From Auanema rhodensis (Eukaryota; Nematoda; Chromadorea; Rhabditida; Rhabditidae), in NCBI GenBank assembly GCA_964057225.1, contig OZ059895.1:7626001-7690000 (forward strand): a stretch of DNA of 64,000 nt, given 5' to 3'. Positions 51,800 to 64,000 of this stretch are shown here, piece after piece (within the stretch, counting starts at the first letter, position 1; each line of letters starts with the position of its first letter). Made by a program: the position numbers and the translations under genes. Under the pieces are notes generated by a model. That model ran no database searches. It was not told where the DNA came from and worked only from the letters and a program-made list of their open reading frames with translations.

Positions 51800-53622
51800 T
51801 TAATAACCTCAAAAACATTGAAAAGGTTGAAATAACAAAAAAATGTGGAATTATGGGAAATATCCTAACACAGATTTTTGACCAATTTTCCCAGACCTGT
51901 GAAAAGAGCCCATAATTGGAGATTTTTCAAAAATGACAAGTTTTCCGTTAGCTAAGACATATTTTTGCTTTGCGAAAGCATGAAAATTGCTGAAAAATGC
52001 AGAAATTCGAGATTGGGCAAAATGCTGTCCCAGCGTCAACCTTTATAATACTACTCTATTGTATAAATTCTTTCTATCGTTTAGTCATTTATTTCGAAGA
52101 TTTCCTAACTGTATCGTTTGAATTGAAATTACGTATTAATTTTTTGATTCAATTTACTATAAGTTTTTTTATATACCTAATTTAGAGTTCAACAAGCTTT
52201 TCAAACTTTCTGTTATTTCATTTCAATCGAACTTTCTTGAGCATCTAACATGTTTGAGAAATGTCACTTCATTTTCAACCAATAAGCTGATCTAGTAATT
52301 AAATTTAAGTGAATTCTAATCAAACTTTGCTCAATGTCCTGATATGCCTGTCAAATCATTTCGAATAGTTACAGCTACTTTTTTAGAATAAATGAAGATT
52401 ACTACTTTGGTTTTCAAAGTATATTGTTACTAATATCTAATCTCAGTTGATTAATATCGGTTATTATGATAGTTTATGATTATTAAGTATATTTCACACT
52501 TGATTTAAGGGGAAAAAAATATTTATAAAGAGTAGAATCAAAATGTATATCATAATAAATTTCCTACCGTGCGTTCAATTATTTCATTTGGATATGTAAT
52601 TGGACTTAATACCAAATTATACAATATCATTGCTTTGGAAAAATTTAAATGCAGATAAACAACAAATTAAGAAAAAAAAATGTTTTCTTATCACAAAATA
52701 GAAAAAAATCTTATTTATACAATATTTTTTTATCTCACATTTCATACTTTGATGCCCCTTCCCGGTGTTAGTACAACAATGTTTTTTTGTCTTTCATCTG
52801 TCTGACTACTTAAACAATTTATGAGTACACTAACTTCTAGAATGATGTTCTGAACGATTTTCTTGTTATATTGAAAAAAACATAAAGACGAGTTAAATTT
52901 CCTTTATTTTTTCTGATAAACTATGTGACATATAGGAAAGCTATGTAGTGTAGCCTGTTAAGGCCAAAACGAGTGAAGCAAATATGGAGTGTTGAATTTA
53001 TTATGTAAATATGAGATGATAAGAAGCTGGGCAATTGGCACTTTAAGAGAAAAAAAAATGGGAATTAAAATGTTTGAAAAAAAAAGGCGTTAGAGAAAAA
53101 AATTAATGATTTTAAAAACATTAGAAATACCAACAAATATTGTGGAAAAATCATCGGCTTATAAAGATGGCCCGTTTAACCACCGAGTTGTCTTTGAACA
53201 AGATAAATGTATGCTTTCAAAAAGTAATAAACAACAAACAAAACAAATAGTTGCCTAGAAAGAGATTGATAGTCACCGAACAGATCTGGCAGGAGAGAAA
53301 GGAGGAAATAATGAAATACCACGGGTAGTTGGCGAGGAAAAGTATGTGAGACGACAACATTCAAATTTACAATTATTTATATAATTATATTATAATTAGG
53401 GTCTAATTATTACTGTCCACTAGGTGAAGCTAAAATACGTCCACATGAATTACAATTATGTATATATATAACCAGCAGATGTTTATATATATTTGAGATG
53501 GATAGAAGAAGAGCTTTAGTTTTAGCACATCTTCAGTCTTCAGCTCTAACAAAGCTTCCAAGTGAACGGCCCTAGTATGACCGCTTCGATTCGCAAAGGT
53601 TCACTTTCATACAAGGAAGATA
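51800..53622. other. AT-rich region, no gene seen
   Basis: 1.8 kb between the protease remnant and the stop of hmbx-1. A 62-codon minus frame at 51851-52039 may be part of the same degenerate element, but I cannot assign it. The remainder is AT-rich with scattered homopolymers; part is presumably the hmbx-1 3' UTR. Confidence 0.45.
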
Positions 53623-56600
53623 CTATTCAATGCGCTGTTCCAACTTAAACACCGGCTGATCCAACTTCACTAAGGGACTTCGAAGTTGATCATATGCCAT
53701 GGCTAAATTTCCAAGATCAAATTGTTGTTTTGTAGTTTCATTGGCCATTAAACTAAGAGCGGGGTGCAACATTGCTAAAGATGTGGCTAATGAGACCTAA
53801 AAAAATGATCGTAAAATTCATCATAACATCTATGAATCACCTGCTGGTTGTTTAATAAATGATTTGCAATTGCGTCAACGTCAGTATGTGAAACTGAAGA
53901 AGTTGTAGTAGGAGGAGTAGTGGATGTAGTAGTAGATAACATTGAAGGTGTTTGATTAATTTCAGGAGATGCTGATCTGGTCTGAAAATTGGCTCGTATG
54001 ATGAAACTTCAACAACATGCTTACTGGACTGGACATCATGGTGGGCATCCCAGAGAGTTGAATACCCAATCTTGAAGCTAATGTGATCATGTCCAACGGC
54101 TGTGAGGCACCGAATCCAAATACATCAGAGAGAGATCGTTCCCCGTTTATCTCACTCATGTTAGTATCTTCCATAGAAGGGGAAGGTGTAGAAGCACATC
54201 CTGAGCTCTGAAAAAATATTTTTAGTTGAATGCACCCGTTCTGAACGTTGTTTTTTTCAAAAGACTATATTGAAACAGGTTTTTGATGTCTAACAGTTAA
54301 TGCAGGTATATTTCTTTATATTAAAAAAACTAACGCCCTCATCATGCAGAGGAGTAGAAGGTTGAGCAATTATAGGATGAGTATTAAGTATCTAAAAAAA
54401 CAAATAAGCTAAATATTTTCCTGTATACATTACCTGCGGTTTATTTTCTTGATTTTCTTGAGATCGTCTGCGAATTTCTTTGCGTTTATTGGCAAACCAA
54501 TTAGCGACTACTTGAGGTGAAACTACTTCTTTAGGCATTAGTCCAACTCCTAAAATTGAGCAAGCTTTAGTATTCAATATTCCCGAGTTTCTGTTAAAAG
54601 TAAAATATTTTCAAAATGTACCCATGCGATTGATATTATTTATTGAATATGACTATCTGTCACCGGAAACCGTTTTAAGTTACGATATTCAGGAAATCAG
54701 ATAGAAGATCATATTTCGGAAAAGGTTTCAAATTAAAATTCATTATACTATACCTTTTTTATCCAGTTGAAGAACGTGATTGCAAGCTGTGGCAATTTCA
54801 ATCCTTCTATTAAAATCTGGGAAAGGTGTTTGCGCGAAGAAGTTTTCCAACATGCGAATAAGAATAGGACGAAAAACATAACGCTCGCGTCGTTGTGGAA
54901 TGAGCTCCCCATCTCCATTTGTCTCCAGACGAGTTGCAGGATCTGACAGAAAAGCTGCTAAAAAAACAAAAATAAGCATAAGAACTATGAATATTTTTAG
55001 TTATCAAGGTGGTCTAACATCATAGTCCCTAATCTCGGCAAGTCTTCATTTTTACAAAATCTTTCTAATAGTGACAACCCCCTAACTAGACTTTAACCTT
55101 CTCACATGGTTCACAATATGTAAGAAATAAAAATCAAATATGAATGTAGCAATGAATATTTGATAAACATTAAAACTACTGGCTCTATGCGTGCTCCATA
55201 TAGTTGTAGACGAAGCCTACGTCGTAGCCCATAATGGAACAGGCTCATTACGCAGGGTCACTAAGTAAGCACAAAAAGTCGTTTATTTACTTTTTTAAAT
55301 CTTATTCTTCATTTACCGCATAGTGAGAACTAAGAAGAAGGCGAAAAAAAAAGAAAAAGAGGATAAGCAAAAATTTAGATGAGAGAGAAAAGGTATCGTC
55401 TACTTATTCTTCTCCACCTACTCTCTTCTTCTGCACTTTCAATGTATCATCACTCATACACACACATACGCACAAGCGGCTTAGCTTAATTTCTTGTCTT
55501 CGTTTGCCAGACTGATGTTGCTGGACTTCAAACAGATGAACGAGGACATCTTAAATAAATAAAACCTTGACAAATAGTATAAATTCATATAGTGAACTAG
55601 GTAAATAAACCAGATGAACTGATTCAGACTCTTTGAAATCCTCCGCGTCTCGACATAACGGTTAACTCTTTTTTCATCATCTTACATAATGACAAAAAAC
55701 TGAGCTAACGCTCGATACTATCAACCAATGAGCAGATTCATCTTGGCCAATTTTTAAAGGATTCAAAGTACATTTCAAATCGGTTTTGGTATACTTAAAA
55801 ATTTTTAATCTAAGCTAAGAGTGGGCTGGAAGGTTGGCTTCATAATAAATAATGAAGAGCTAATAAGACATATATTTATGTTAAACGAAACATTGCATAC
55901 CTAGCTTTTCTGGATGCTTTCGGCAGTTCAGATACCAACAGTAAATATTTTTCCGACATCTTAATGAAAGCTCACGATGATTCCCATTTAATAATTTTGA
56001 AATGTATGGTTGAGATACACCTAAACTTTGAAATTGCAATTTTAGTAGTTTGTACCACACCAACCTGTCATCATAGCGACAGTAGTCTGTCGAAGAGAAT
56101 ATTGATTGATAAATTGTTTCATATCAGATATACAACCCTCTTCGCCTTGTTCCATGAACTCTTCCAGTTCAGTAGGATCGTCAAGAACAATAATATCGTT
56201 TATTGGAGTTCTCTGGCTCCTAATAGGACGTCCGCCTGCATGGTTTTCGTATTTGGGAAGTTGCATTACTGATGTTGTGGAACACGGTGTTGAAGACATT
56301 GATGATCCCGGAGGTGGAGATATAGGTGGTACAATAGGCGATGTTGTAAGTGCGCCACAAAACTCCTTTTTGCAGTCAACGGCGTTTTGTATTTGTGCCA
56401 GTTGCTGACTTAGCTGTTGTTCTGCAGATGATGGAGGAGGAACAGTTTGTACGCTAAAGCCTTCAGGAGAAGGACAGACAGCGGGTTTTGATGCAGATAT
56501 GGTGACGGGAACAGGCGCCTGCGCCTTCAGATGCTGTAACAGGATTGGAGAGGTAATAGAGTCGTCGGCTGACGTCGTGGGCACGGATACAGGAGACGCG

Positions 56601-59600
56601 TGCATAAGGGGTAAGACAAGAGCAGATTCGGCAACGCTCGGTTTCATCAGATCTGTGTCAATCTGTTCCATCTGCTCAAAAGCCTGTAAAATAGAAAAAA
56701 AGGTACAATGAAGAAAAATTCCAAGTACCTCAACAACTTGCTGAGCAGTGATACCCGTGGTTCTAAGCCGTCGTATCAGTTCTAGCTGTTCTACAGTGAA
56801 TAGGCTCATACCTGTAAGTGATGAATAAAAAAAATATTGGATATTTCAAGAAAGGGTTATCAAAAAGGCGCATTTCAGATTGAGACTCATAAATATCAAA
56901 TTTCTATAGTCATTTGACTATTCATTAAATAACATGTTCACAGTAACCTATAGATTGATATGATTAGAGAATATGATTAGAGTCTATAGTAGGAGATCGA
57001 GCGGTGAATGTTGAAAAATGATAAATGGCTTCCTATTTGAGTTTCATAAGGTCCGACAATGAAAATGTCATTTGCAGTATGTTGAGAAACATATATTTGT
57101 TTCCGGATAAAAATATAGAAAATAGAAAAGAGAAAGACCTTTCGAGCCCCTCTCACAAAGAAACAAGAACGGAAGTAGTGACTAAGGATGCGGTGTTCTG
57201 GCATCTGAAGTTCAATTCATAATCGTATTTAGAAACACGAGATTATGAAGAAATGACGGCGAAAGCAACATTACACATAACTAATGCAAATTCTTCATAT
57301 TTTAATATTATAATATCAGACATCAGCTGGAAACAAATAGAAAGTTGCAATGAAGACTGTCGGTAGGCAGCAGCAAGAAATACACTCACTTCAGCTGAAT
57401 CAGAAGTTCATAGAATCGCAAAGATAGGAATTGATTGATGTTTAGTTGTTTATTGAAAAAAACAACTTTATGAAATGAAAAATACTTTGTTAGTTGAAAC
57501 TACATATATGAGAGAGAGAGAAAAAAAAGAGATATGGTAAGTCTTGCGAATTGGTTAAAACCAAATGAAGTAAGAGTAAAAAAATAAGATTAATATAAAG
57601 ATAAAAATAATTAATCTTAAATATTATAACTAATCACAAGTTATGCTGACAGTTAGGTAAATTATGTTAACAGGTAAATTCGTTAGGTTAAAAATCGGTA
57701 CGTAATTTAAGGAAGAAGCTCTAGAAGACTAATTATCTATTATAACTAAAAGTCAAAATAACAAATCACATATGACCTCCCACATTGATAAGTATTGAAA
57801 AAAGTGCTAGTTGCCTTCGGCAATGAAGTCATTACCACTGTGATTCTTTTCTTTTCTTTCAATCTCTTTTTTCAGTTTGTCTGGTTGTTTAGGAAAGAGG
57901 GCGGAGTTTACGCTTTTATTGAGACTGACTACTTTGGATAGTAGACGAGAAGAAGGTTGCATTTATAAAAGTGGAAATGGAAAAATTAAAAAATCGAAGA
58001 AATGGAAGAAGAACAGGGTTTTAGGTCAGTACGAGAACAACAATCGGTTTGGAAAAGTGCAAGAAAGCCTGAAGGTTAGATAGAGAGAGAAAGGAGAGTA
58101 GGATTGCATGGTGGTGTGAATCTTTGCGTCTTCAGTTTCTATGATGAAGATGATGAAGGTGATGTTGGTAGTTCTGCTAATGATGTAGATACGACAGTTG
58201 TCCAGTTGTGTGTATGTTTCATTAAGTTTCTTCAGAAAAAAGGAAAAGAAGAAGAGGGGAGAAATGATAAAAAGAAATGGATATCTATGTGTATTATTAA
58301 CTGATTAAGCTGGAAAAAAAGATGAATCTAAAGCATTGCAAACAAATGTGATACAACGTAAAAATGACCAGAACGAAATCAAAAAATAGCTTTGTTTCAA
58401 ATATAGAGCAGAAGGATTAAAGCATATTGTTCATCAGTTATTACGTTTAAGAAGCTAGAATGGGAGAATCTATATTTACGCCGTCATCTATGTGATCTCT
58501 CTGAGCTTTTTCTCCACGAAATTTTTCCACTTTTAAGATATTTAAATAGCTTCTTTTCCACCTCATTGAGCACTTTCAATATTTTTTCAACGTTTTCCAC
58601 TTTTTCCAAACAGTCTGAGATTGGTTTTTTATGCGATAGACAACACGCACAAAATACATACAGTTTCATCTTGTCGTCTGAGTCCTCTCCGACAACTGCG
58701 ATGGCGACGAAAACGACGGGCCGACATTCGACAGTGACCACACACACAAAAAGGTCAATTGTACTTTCGGAAAATAGACGACACAATGAGGCTGACCGGG
58801 TGGTGATGTTAGTTGTGTGGGTAGCGACGGTCGTGTGGAACAGAGAAAGCAGACGAGTTAAATAAGAAGGAAAACGGTGTGAAGGCCAGTAGACCGAAAT
58901 GGTCTGGTATTCCCTCCTTCTCGTAATCTCTCTCTCTCTTTCTCTTTCAACGGAGAGAAAATTATTGACAGTATATAGTCAATCTTAATACGACTTTTTT
59001 TCTTTTTTCCATTCTGAACATGGATACTTCTCACTATGAAAAATCGAAGAACAAGATATATGCTGGCGAAATTAATGTTGAAACTTAACGACGACAAAGG
59101 GAAACATTAAGCGCATGTATGCTCATATTCAATTTGAATTTTAATGAAGTTCCATCATTTCCTTTGATAAAAAAAAGAAAAAACAGTGCAATCAGTGTTG
59201 TATCATATAGTAGTGGCACATCACAAGTAGCAAGATATACGTACAAGAGATTAAGCAGAGTATCTTTGGTTGATAATGGCTGAAATGAAGTACACGGCCT
59301 CGTGTTTGAGCATTGACATCAATCACTAGCGATGAAGATCGAAAGAAAGAGGTGAATAGATGAAAATGAGATAGTCTAAGAGTTTGATAGAGAGACAGAG
59401 AGACAGGTGAGCCAAAAAGCTTTATAGTTCTCTCACTTATATTCTTCCAATATCGTTTTTTAAGCATTTCTTTGTCGATGTTATATATACGTACATATAA
59501 TAATCACAAAGCGGAACAGATAAACCTTAGGCAAACTTGATAATTGAATAGTTTAAAAGATTTAAGAAAATGGAAAAAAAATAATTAAAATCTGGTATCA

Positions 59601-60840
59601 ATCTTTCAATAAAAAAATTAACTCTAAATCATTCGTGTCAGATTAAAATGTTCCGATGAATGACCTAATTGAAACAAAAAATGGTGCCTTACTGACTGGC
59701 TGGCAGATACACGTGAAGAGGTTGATATCGCCGCATCATCCAACTTCAATTTCTAATTATTACAGCAAATCCTCTAAATCTCTTGGAATTAAATTCAGCT
59801 ATACCGCGCTATATATCAGACATTGATGTTGTTTCAAGTTAATAGCTTATATAAACAGAATTTAATCGTATATATAGGTAATAATGCCATACAGTCTTCA
59901 ATCAAAAACATTATTTTCCTATCTTGTAGTCATTTTTTGTTAGTTTGACATAAAGTTTACAACGAAGAAACAAGAACTATGCCAGTATGTGCTCATTAAA
60001 TTGACGTTTCATATAGATTATAGTTAATATTACGCCCTGCTCGGTTATCAGTTCACGATGAACTGATCACATTTAAGGACGAAGAGTCCTTAAACTTGAG
60101 AAAAGAGAAAGAGAAAAGTGATCAGGTGTCCATATAAATGGTTGAAACGAGAATTAACTATTAACATATAAATAAGTATAAAAGGAGAAAAAAGTATTTA
60201 AAAACGAATTGAATTGAAGTGAGCAGCGATCATTTGCCGTTTCATATTAACGGAAGAGTCATTTTAATGTTAGAGAATAGGATGATCGGATAGGTTTAAG
60301 TCTCATTTGCACGGTAAAACATAGTTCGACATAGAAAAAAGTTCGCTCAACCGAATAAGTAGCTGTGTTTCGAGAGAATTGTTAAGAAATTAAATAAGTT
60401 ACAGTAAAATAAAAACAGCGTTTTAACATTTAGAGAGTTATACAATGCTATTTTTTTAGAAAAAAAAAGGGACAGCATGAGTCAGTTATGTCCACAAACG
60501 CGAAAAATGATAAACGGATAACCGGACAAAATATATGTATATAGCGAATATATGTATGTTCAGACTAGTATAAATCGACAATATTTTATATTTATGTTAT
60601 ATATAGTTAACGGTTTGGCAGATCCCTGTATCGAGAATGACTAAATATGTATTGAGTGTTTGGAATGTATTCGAAAATTTGAACACAATATAATGAAAAA
60701 CAAGAGACGATGTAACGCAAAGAATGATGCAATTAACTAAGAGTTTTCTTACCTGGGGAGCACAGATTACTTAATGAAGACATAGATCCGACGACACCAA
60801 GTGGAATGGTTGTCGTTGGTTGAAGGACTAAACAAGACAT
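53623..60840 (-). CDS. hmbx-1: HMBOX1-type homeobox transcription factor
   Basis: Coding exon 1 (60758-60840, MSCLVLQPTTTIPLGVVGSM) splices in phase over a 3.9-kb intron to GMSLFTVEQLELIRRLRTTG, the conserved HMBOX N-terminus. A long Pro/Ser/Thr-rich region follows, then the POU-specific/HNF1-like module (EEFMEQGEEGCISDMKQFIN, TTVAMMTGVSQPYISKLLN and SLRCRKNIYCWYLNCRKHP). The homeodomain is split by introns: RRERYVFRPILIRMLENFFA, IATACNHVLQLDKKG, then EVVSPQVVANWFANKRKEIR. The WFANKRKE recognition helix retains Trp, Phe and Asn. The tail includes LATSLAMLHPALSLMAN and ends VFKLEQRIE with TAG at 53623-53625. In vertebrates HMBOX1 (HOT1) binds telomeric repeats; here DNA binding is certain, telomere binding only inferred. 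Confidence 0.92.
60047..60125. other. Two adjacent perfect hairpins with a competing outer stem
   Basis: Hairpin 1: ATCAGTTCA (60047-60055), loop CGA, TGAACTGAT (60059-60067). Hairpin 2: TTTAAGGAC (60072-60080), loop GAAGA, GTCCTTAAA (60086-60094). CTGATCAC (60063-60070) can instead pair with GTGATCAG (60118-60125), enclosing hairpin 2 and opening hairpin 1. The region lies in the large first intron of hmbx-1 (minus strand). Which strand is transcribed as a structured RNA, if any, is unknown. Confidence 0.45.
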
Positions 60841-61506
60841 GTTAGTCTTAGTGTAGTTCTTCAGAATTATATTCTAGGCTAAAACTCGAGTTTCAGAGAA
60901 GTATTAGCTAAGAATAACTGTTTATGTGTGGGTAAAGGAGAAATAGCAGAAATCAGTTAATAGATAGCTATAATGAGTATAACTAACTAACGATTCTCAG
61001 AAGCTTTCGGAGGAATATAGTTGTCGTGTTTCGTTTGGTTCCAAACGACTTGACAAATGACGATCAGCTAATATGGAATAGTTAGTGAGATAAGCTGATA
61101 TCAGTGTTGCCTGTGGATAGTTCGCTCCGAACTTTTTCAATGTTATCGCATGGTATGCTCTCCTCATGACACATACTATTTAATAATATTTCGCTTCTTT
61201 TTTCCGTTCAAAATTGTTAAGTGTTTATGAACAGTTTGTAGCATTTCAATTTAATTTTATAACAGTCTTAACTATAAAAATAGTTGATATAGAATTCTTT
61301 TGAATCTATTAACTTTCGATTTTCCAAAATCAACATAAAGAAGGCTAAAATCAGTTAAAGTTATTGCTTCATCTGAACAAAAAGTACGCGGCGAACTGAT
61401 AACCAATTGGAAGACTGATAGCATTGAAAACTACATATGTGAAGGTTTCCGGAATTTTCAACAAAATATAGTATAAGATTTATATATCTATATTATACAT
61501 ATATAG

Positions 61507-61510
<4 letters not shown>

Positions 61511-61555
<45 letters not shown>
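61511..61555. repeat. (TA)n microsatellite
   Basis: About 22 uninterrupted TA units within a wider AT-rich stretch. Confidence 0.95.
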
Positions 61556-61558
<3 letters not shown>

Positions 61559-63178
61559 GGTTTAAAAAAATTTTGTATTTAGAGAATAAGCTATGTAAGA
61601 AGCATAGCTGAATGCAACTGCGTTAAAAGTACCATAACCAAGTTTATATATTTAGCATATATTTATAATCTTAATTATATTCAAATTAAGATAAAATTAT
61701 AAAATGAAATATGCTAACTATATATTACAGTATGCTTTCATATAATGGTTATCAGAGAAATGAAGTGAAGCTCTTCATAATCATTTATAGTTTTGAGTTT
61801 TGTGTGAGCAACAAATGAACGATGGATCACTAACTATACCATATACATATGTCTCTTATCAAATAATGTTATCGAAATAGCATTAAAATGGCAAATAAAT
61901 CTTTGGAAAGTATGCACCGTCCTTATTCTGCTCTTCATCTCTGCTGACCTTGTGAAATGGTTATTTTTTCTTTTCCTATACAACTCACCCCTTTTATTTC
62001 CACTTTCCTCCCTCTTCTCACTTCTCTTTTTCATCGCCGATTATCAGTTTCATTTATAAGCATACACAATCAGCTCATTGTCATTCTAATTTAAACGTAT
62101 TTGTAATGTATTGTATTTAACAAATTCGGTAAAAAAAGGTCATTTTTGATTGAAAATATTTAAATAATATAATATGAAAATGAGATCAAATATATAAAAG
62201 CTGTATATATATACTATATAATTGAAATATACTAGAAGAAGTTTTCTTTAATTCTTTAGATTTAAGAATTATTCTAGGATGATGCAATAGAAAATAAAAA
62301 AAATAAATGAATGAAGCTTTTGAGAAAGTGCTATAACCTTGATCAGAGATTACAGCATACGCGTATGTTGCATTAGGAAGTTGGTAAAACTGTTACTAAT
62401 GCATCATACAGCCTTCATAACATAGCTTAGCCATCTCGGTATGATGCTTTTGTCAAAGGACAACTGTAACTAGCAATGATGAGGCTGTTACAGAAAGAAG
62501 TAGCGAGAATAGACCATGGTTGTGGTTGTCTCAATGCTGGTATTGAAGCTGACGTGGTAGCGACGTCTGAAGCCTGGGCCTTGAGGCTGATTGCATTTCG
62601 TGTAGTCCAATTCAATGCATTCTAGATGGATTTCTGTCATATAATCATACATCTAAATAGAATATGCATACACAAAGGACACCTCCATATCGTTTTCTTT
62701 TCTTTTTCGATTTTCGTTCTAGCAAATTTTTTTAGCTCCTGTCTCTGACTACATTCACATACAGCACTCTCACTTCTATTTCTTCATTTCCTTCCTCATT
62801 TGCCTAGTGACTCTCTCATATACACATATATTCTTATACAATTTTTATCTTATTCTCTCTATTCATTCGATGTCTCACTCATCATGCATATGATCTTTAG
62901 CTTTTCTGTATCTCATTAATAAATGCTTGATCTTGAATGATGAATAAGTACAGAATCACAGAATAGACTTGTGGAGCTGATGATGATGATGTTGGTCATC
63001 TTAAATTCTATATGAAATATGGTCTTTGAGCTAAATATCGTTGGCATGCTTTATGTCTGTTCTATTCTCTTATCATACGTAGCATTCCTCGTAGTTCATG
63101 GAATAATATAATTTGGAAAATAGCAAAATAATACTATATATTTTACAAAAAACATTATATAAATATATATAAATACAC

Positions 63179-63183
<5 letters not shown>

Positions 63184-63247
<64 letters not shown>
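63184..63247. repeat. (TA)n microsatellite
   Basis: About 32 TA units. On the minus strand it creates a false Tyr-Ile frame (63073-63267), which is not a gene. Confidence 0.95.
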
Positions 63248-63250
<3 letters not shown>

Positions 63251-64000
63251 TAAATATATACATACATACATCTTTAAGTGAATAAAAAAAGAAGATGAGT
63301 GGTTATGGAAAAATGCAACCGCTGCACATTGTTTGGTTAAAAAAAATGAAGTTCACGCAACTTCACGCTTGGTTATAACAATTGATTGATGTAACTATAT
63401 AATATTCATTGAATTAAAATCAAGATTATAAACTATATTGATATGATAAATCATTTGCAGTTTGGCAACACAGCAAGTTCAGAATTTTTTTTTCATATAA
63501 AAAATTACTATATACATTTGCAAATCAAATAATCTGATTATGCGATATATCTTTCTCGATTGTTCTCGATCAATTTTTTGTCATGCTCTTTCTCTCTGAA
63601 ATATTATATATGTGATAAATAGGTTTATATTACATTGATATGTTGCCTAGTTTTTCTTTGTTTTTTTTATAAATAAGTTCTTGTTACGCCTCATTCACTT
63701 TGTTTGGTTCAGATTCAATTGCGCGATAGGTTTTCTCAACATCACTCTCTAAACTTTCTATCCCACATTAGCCCGGAAAGTGCAAGACCGACGGATTATG
63801 GGTATAAATGGAATTGTAAAGAACTAGATACAAAAAAGTGATAGAATGATAGAGAAAAGAAGAAAGTGGGAGGAAAAGTGGGTGGATAAAGATGTGCGAG
63901 AGAAAAACAGAGGTATAGAAAAGGCAACGGCTATCTAGATCCAGGTGTGGTTCAAAACTGTGGCGACTTTTTTCCCGGAACAATAGAAAAAAAGATGATG

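Larger units (their letters stand above)
60841..64000. other. hmbx-1 upstream region, no gene seen
   Basis: 3.2 kb, very AT-rich, holding two TA microsatellites and CT/GA-rich patches (62690-62900). A 62-codon minus frame (62427-62615) and a 71-codon minus frame (63768-63983) have no motifs or exon partners. This is the likely promoter and 5' UTR region of hmbx-1; the next gene is outside the window. Confidence 0.5.

Noticed and set aside
58484-58786. 100-codon minus-strand frame in the large hmbx-1 intron
   Set aside because: No domain and no splice link to hmbx-1 exons; chance frame more likely.
63073-63267. Tyr-Ile repeat frame
   Set aside because: It is simply the TA microsatellite read as protein.

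Overview
The window is animal nuclear DNA: AT-rich, with many protein genes split by very short introns (often 39-60 nt) that end in TTTCAG or TTTTAG. Several start codons sit 0-14 nt after a splice-acceptor-like TTTCAG/TTTTAG that has no upstream coding exon, which suggests spliced-leader trans-splicing. The gene set (sec-5, pinx-1, egrh-1, hmbx-1 and an ARID1/let-526 type gene) and this architecture point to a nematode, but the species cannot be named from the sequence. All gene models were read by hand from splice sites and protein motifs; no search was run.

Layout. 0.1-3.4 kb: NOM1-like nucleolar MIF4G/MA3 protein (-). 4.5-6.1 kb: TAMM41 mitochondrial CDP-DAG synthase (-). 6.4-7.7 kb: EGR-type zinc finger factor (-), with 1.8 kb of non-coding DNA upstream. 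9.4-10.5 kb: unknown gene (+). 10.8-17.3 kb: Listerin/LTN1 E3 ligase (-). 17.6-21.1 kb: unknown, probably nuclear, protein (+) containing a coding 18-bp minisatellite. 22.7-23.3 kb: small secreted Cys-containing protein (-). 24.6-24.9 kb: 79-residue protein (-). 26.1-35.5 kb: ARID1/BAF250 subunit of SWI/SNF (-) with a polyglutamine tract and a 2-kb first intron. 36.9-37.3 kb: DDA1 (+). 38.5-47.4 kb: four + strand genes in tight tandem (SEC5, a membrane metallophosphoesterase, an Ig-domain protein, PinX1), which look like an operon. 47.6-49.5 kb: multi-pass membrane protein (-). 50.1-51.8 kb: decayed Maverick/Polinton-like remnants with a long inverted repeat. 53.6-60.8 kb: HMBOX1-type homeobox gene hmbx-1 (-) with a 4-kb first intron. 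60.8-64 kb: no gene seen; it holds two TA microsatellites.

Most genes are housekeeping: ribosome biogenesis and quality control (NOM1, PinX1, Listerin), ubiquitin ligases (Listerin, DDA1), mitochondrial lipid synthesis (TAMM41), exocytosis (SEC5) and transcription or chromatin (EGR, ARID1, HMBOX). I see no complete undescribed system. The most unusual items are the Maverick-like remnants, the coding minisatellite in an unrecognised protein, the paired hairpins with a competing stem near 60.05-60.13 kb, and the possible four-gene operon.
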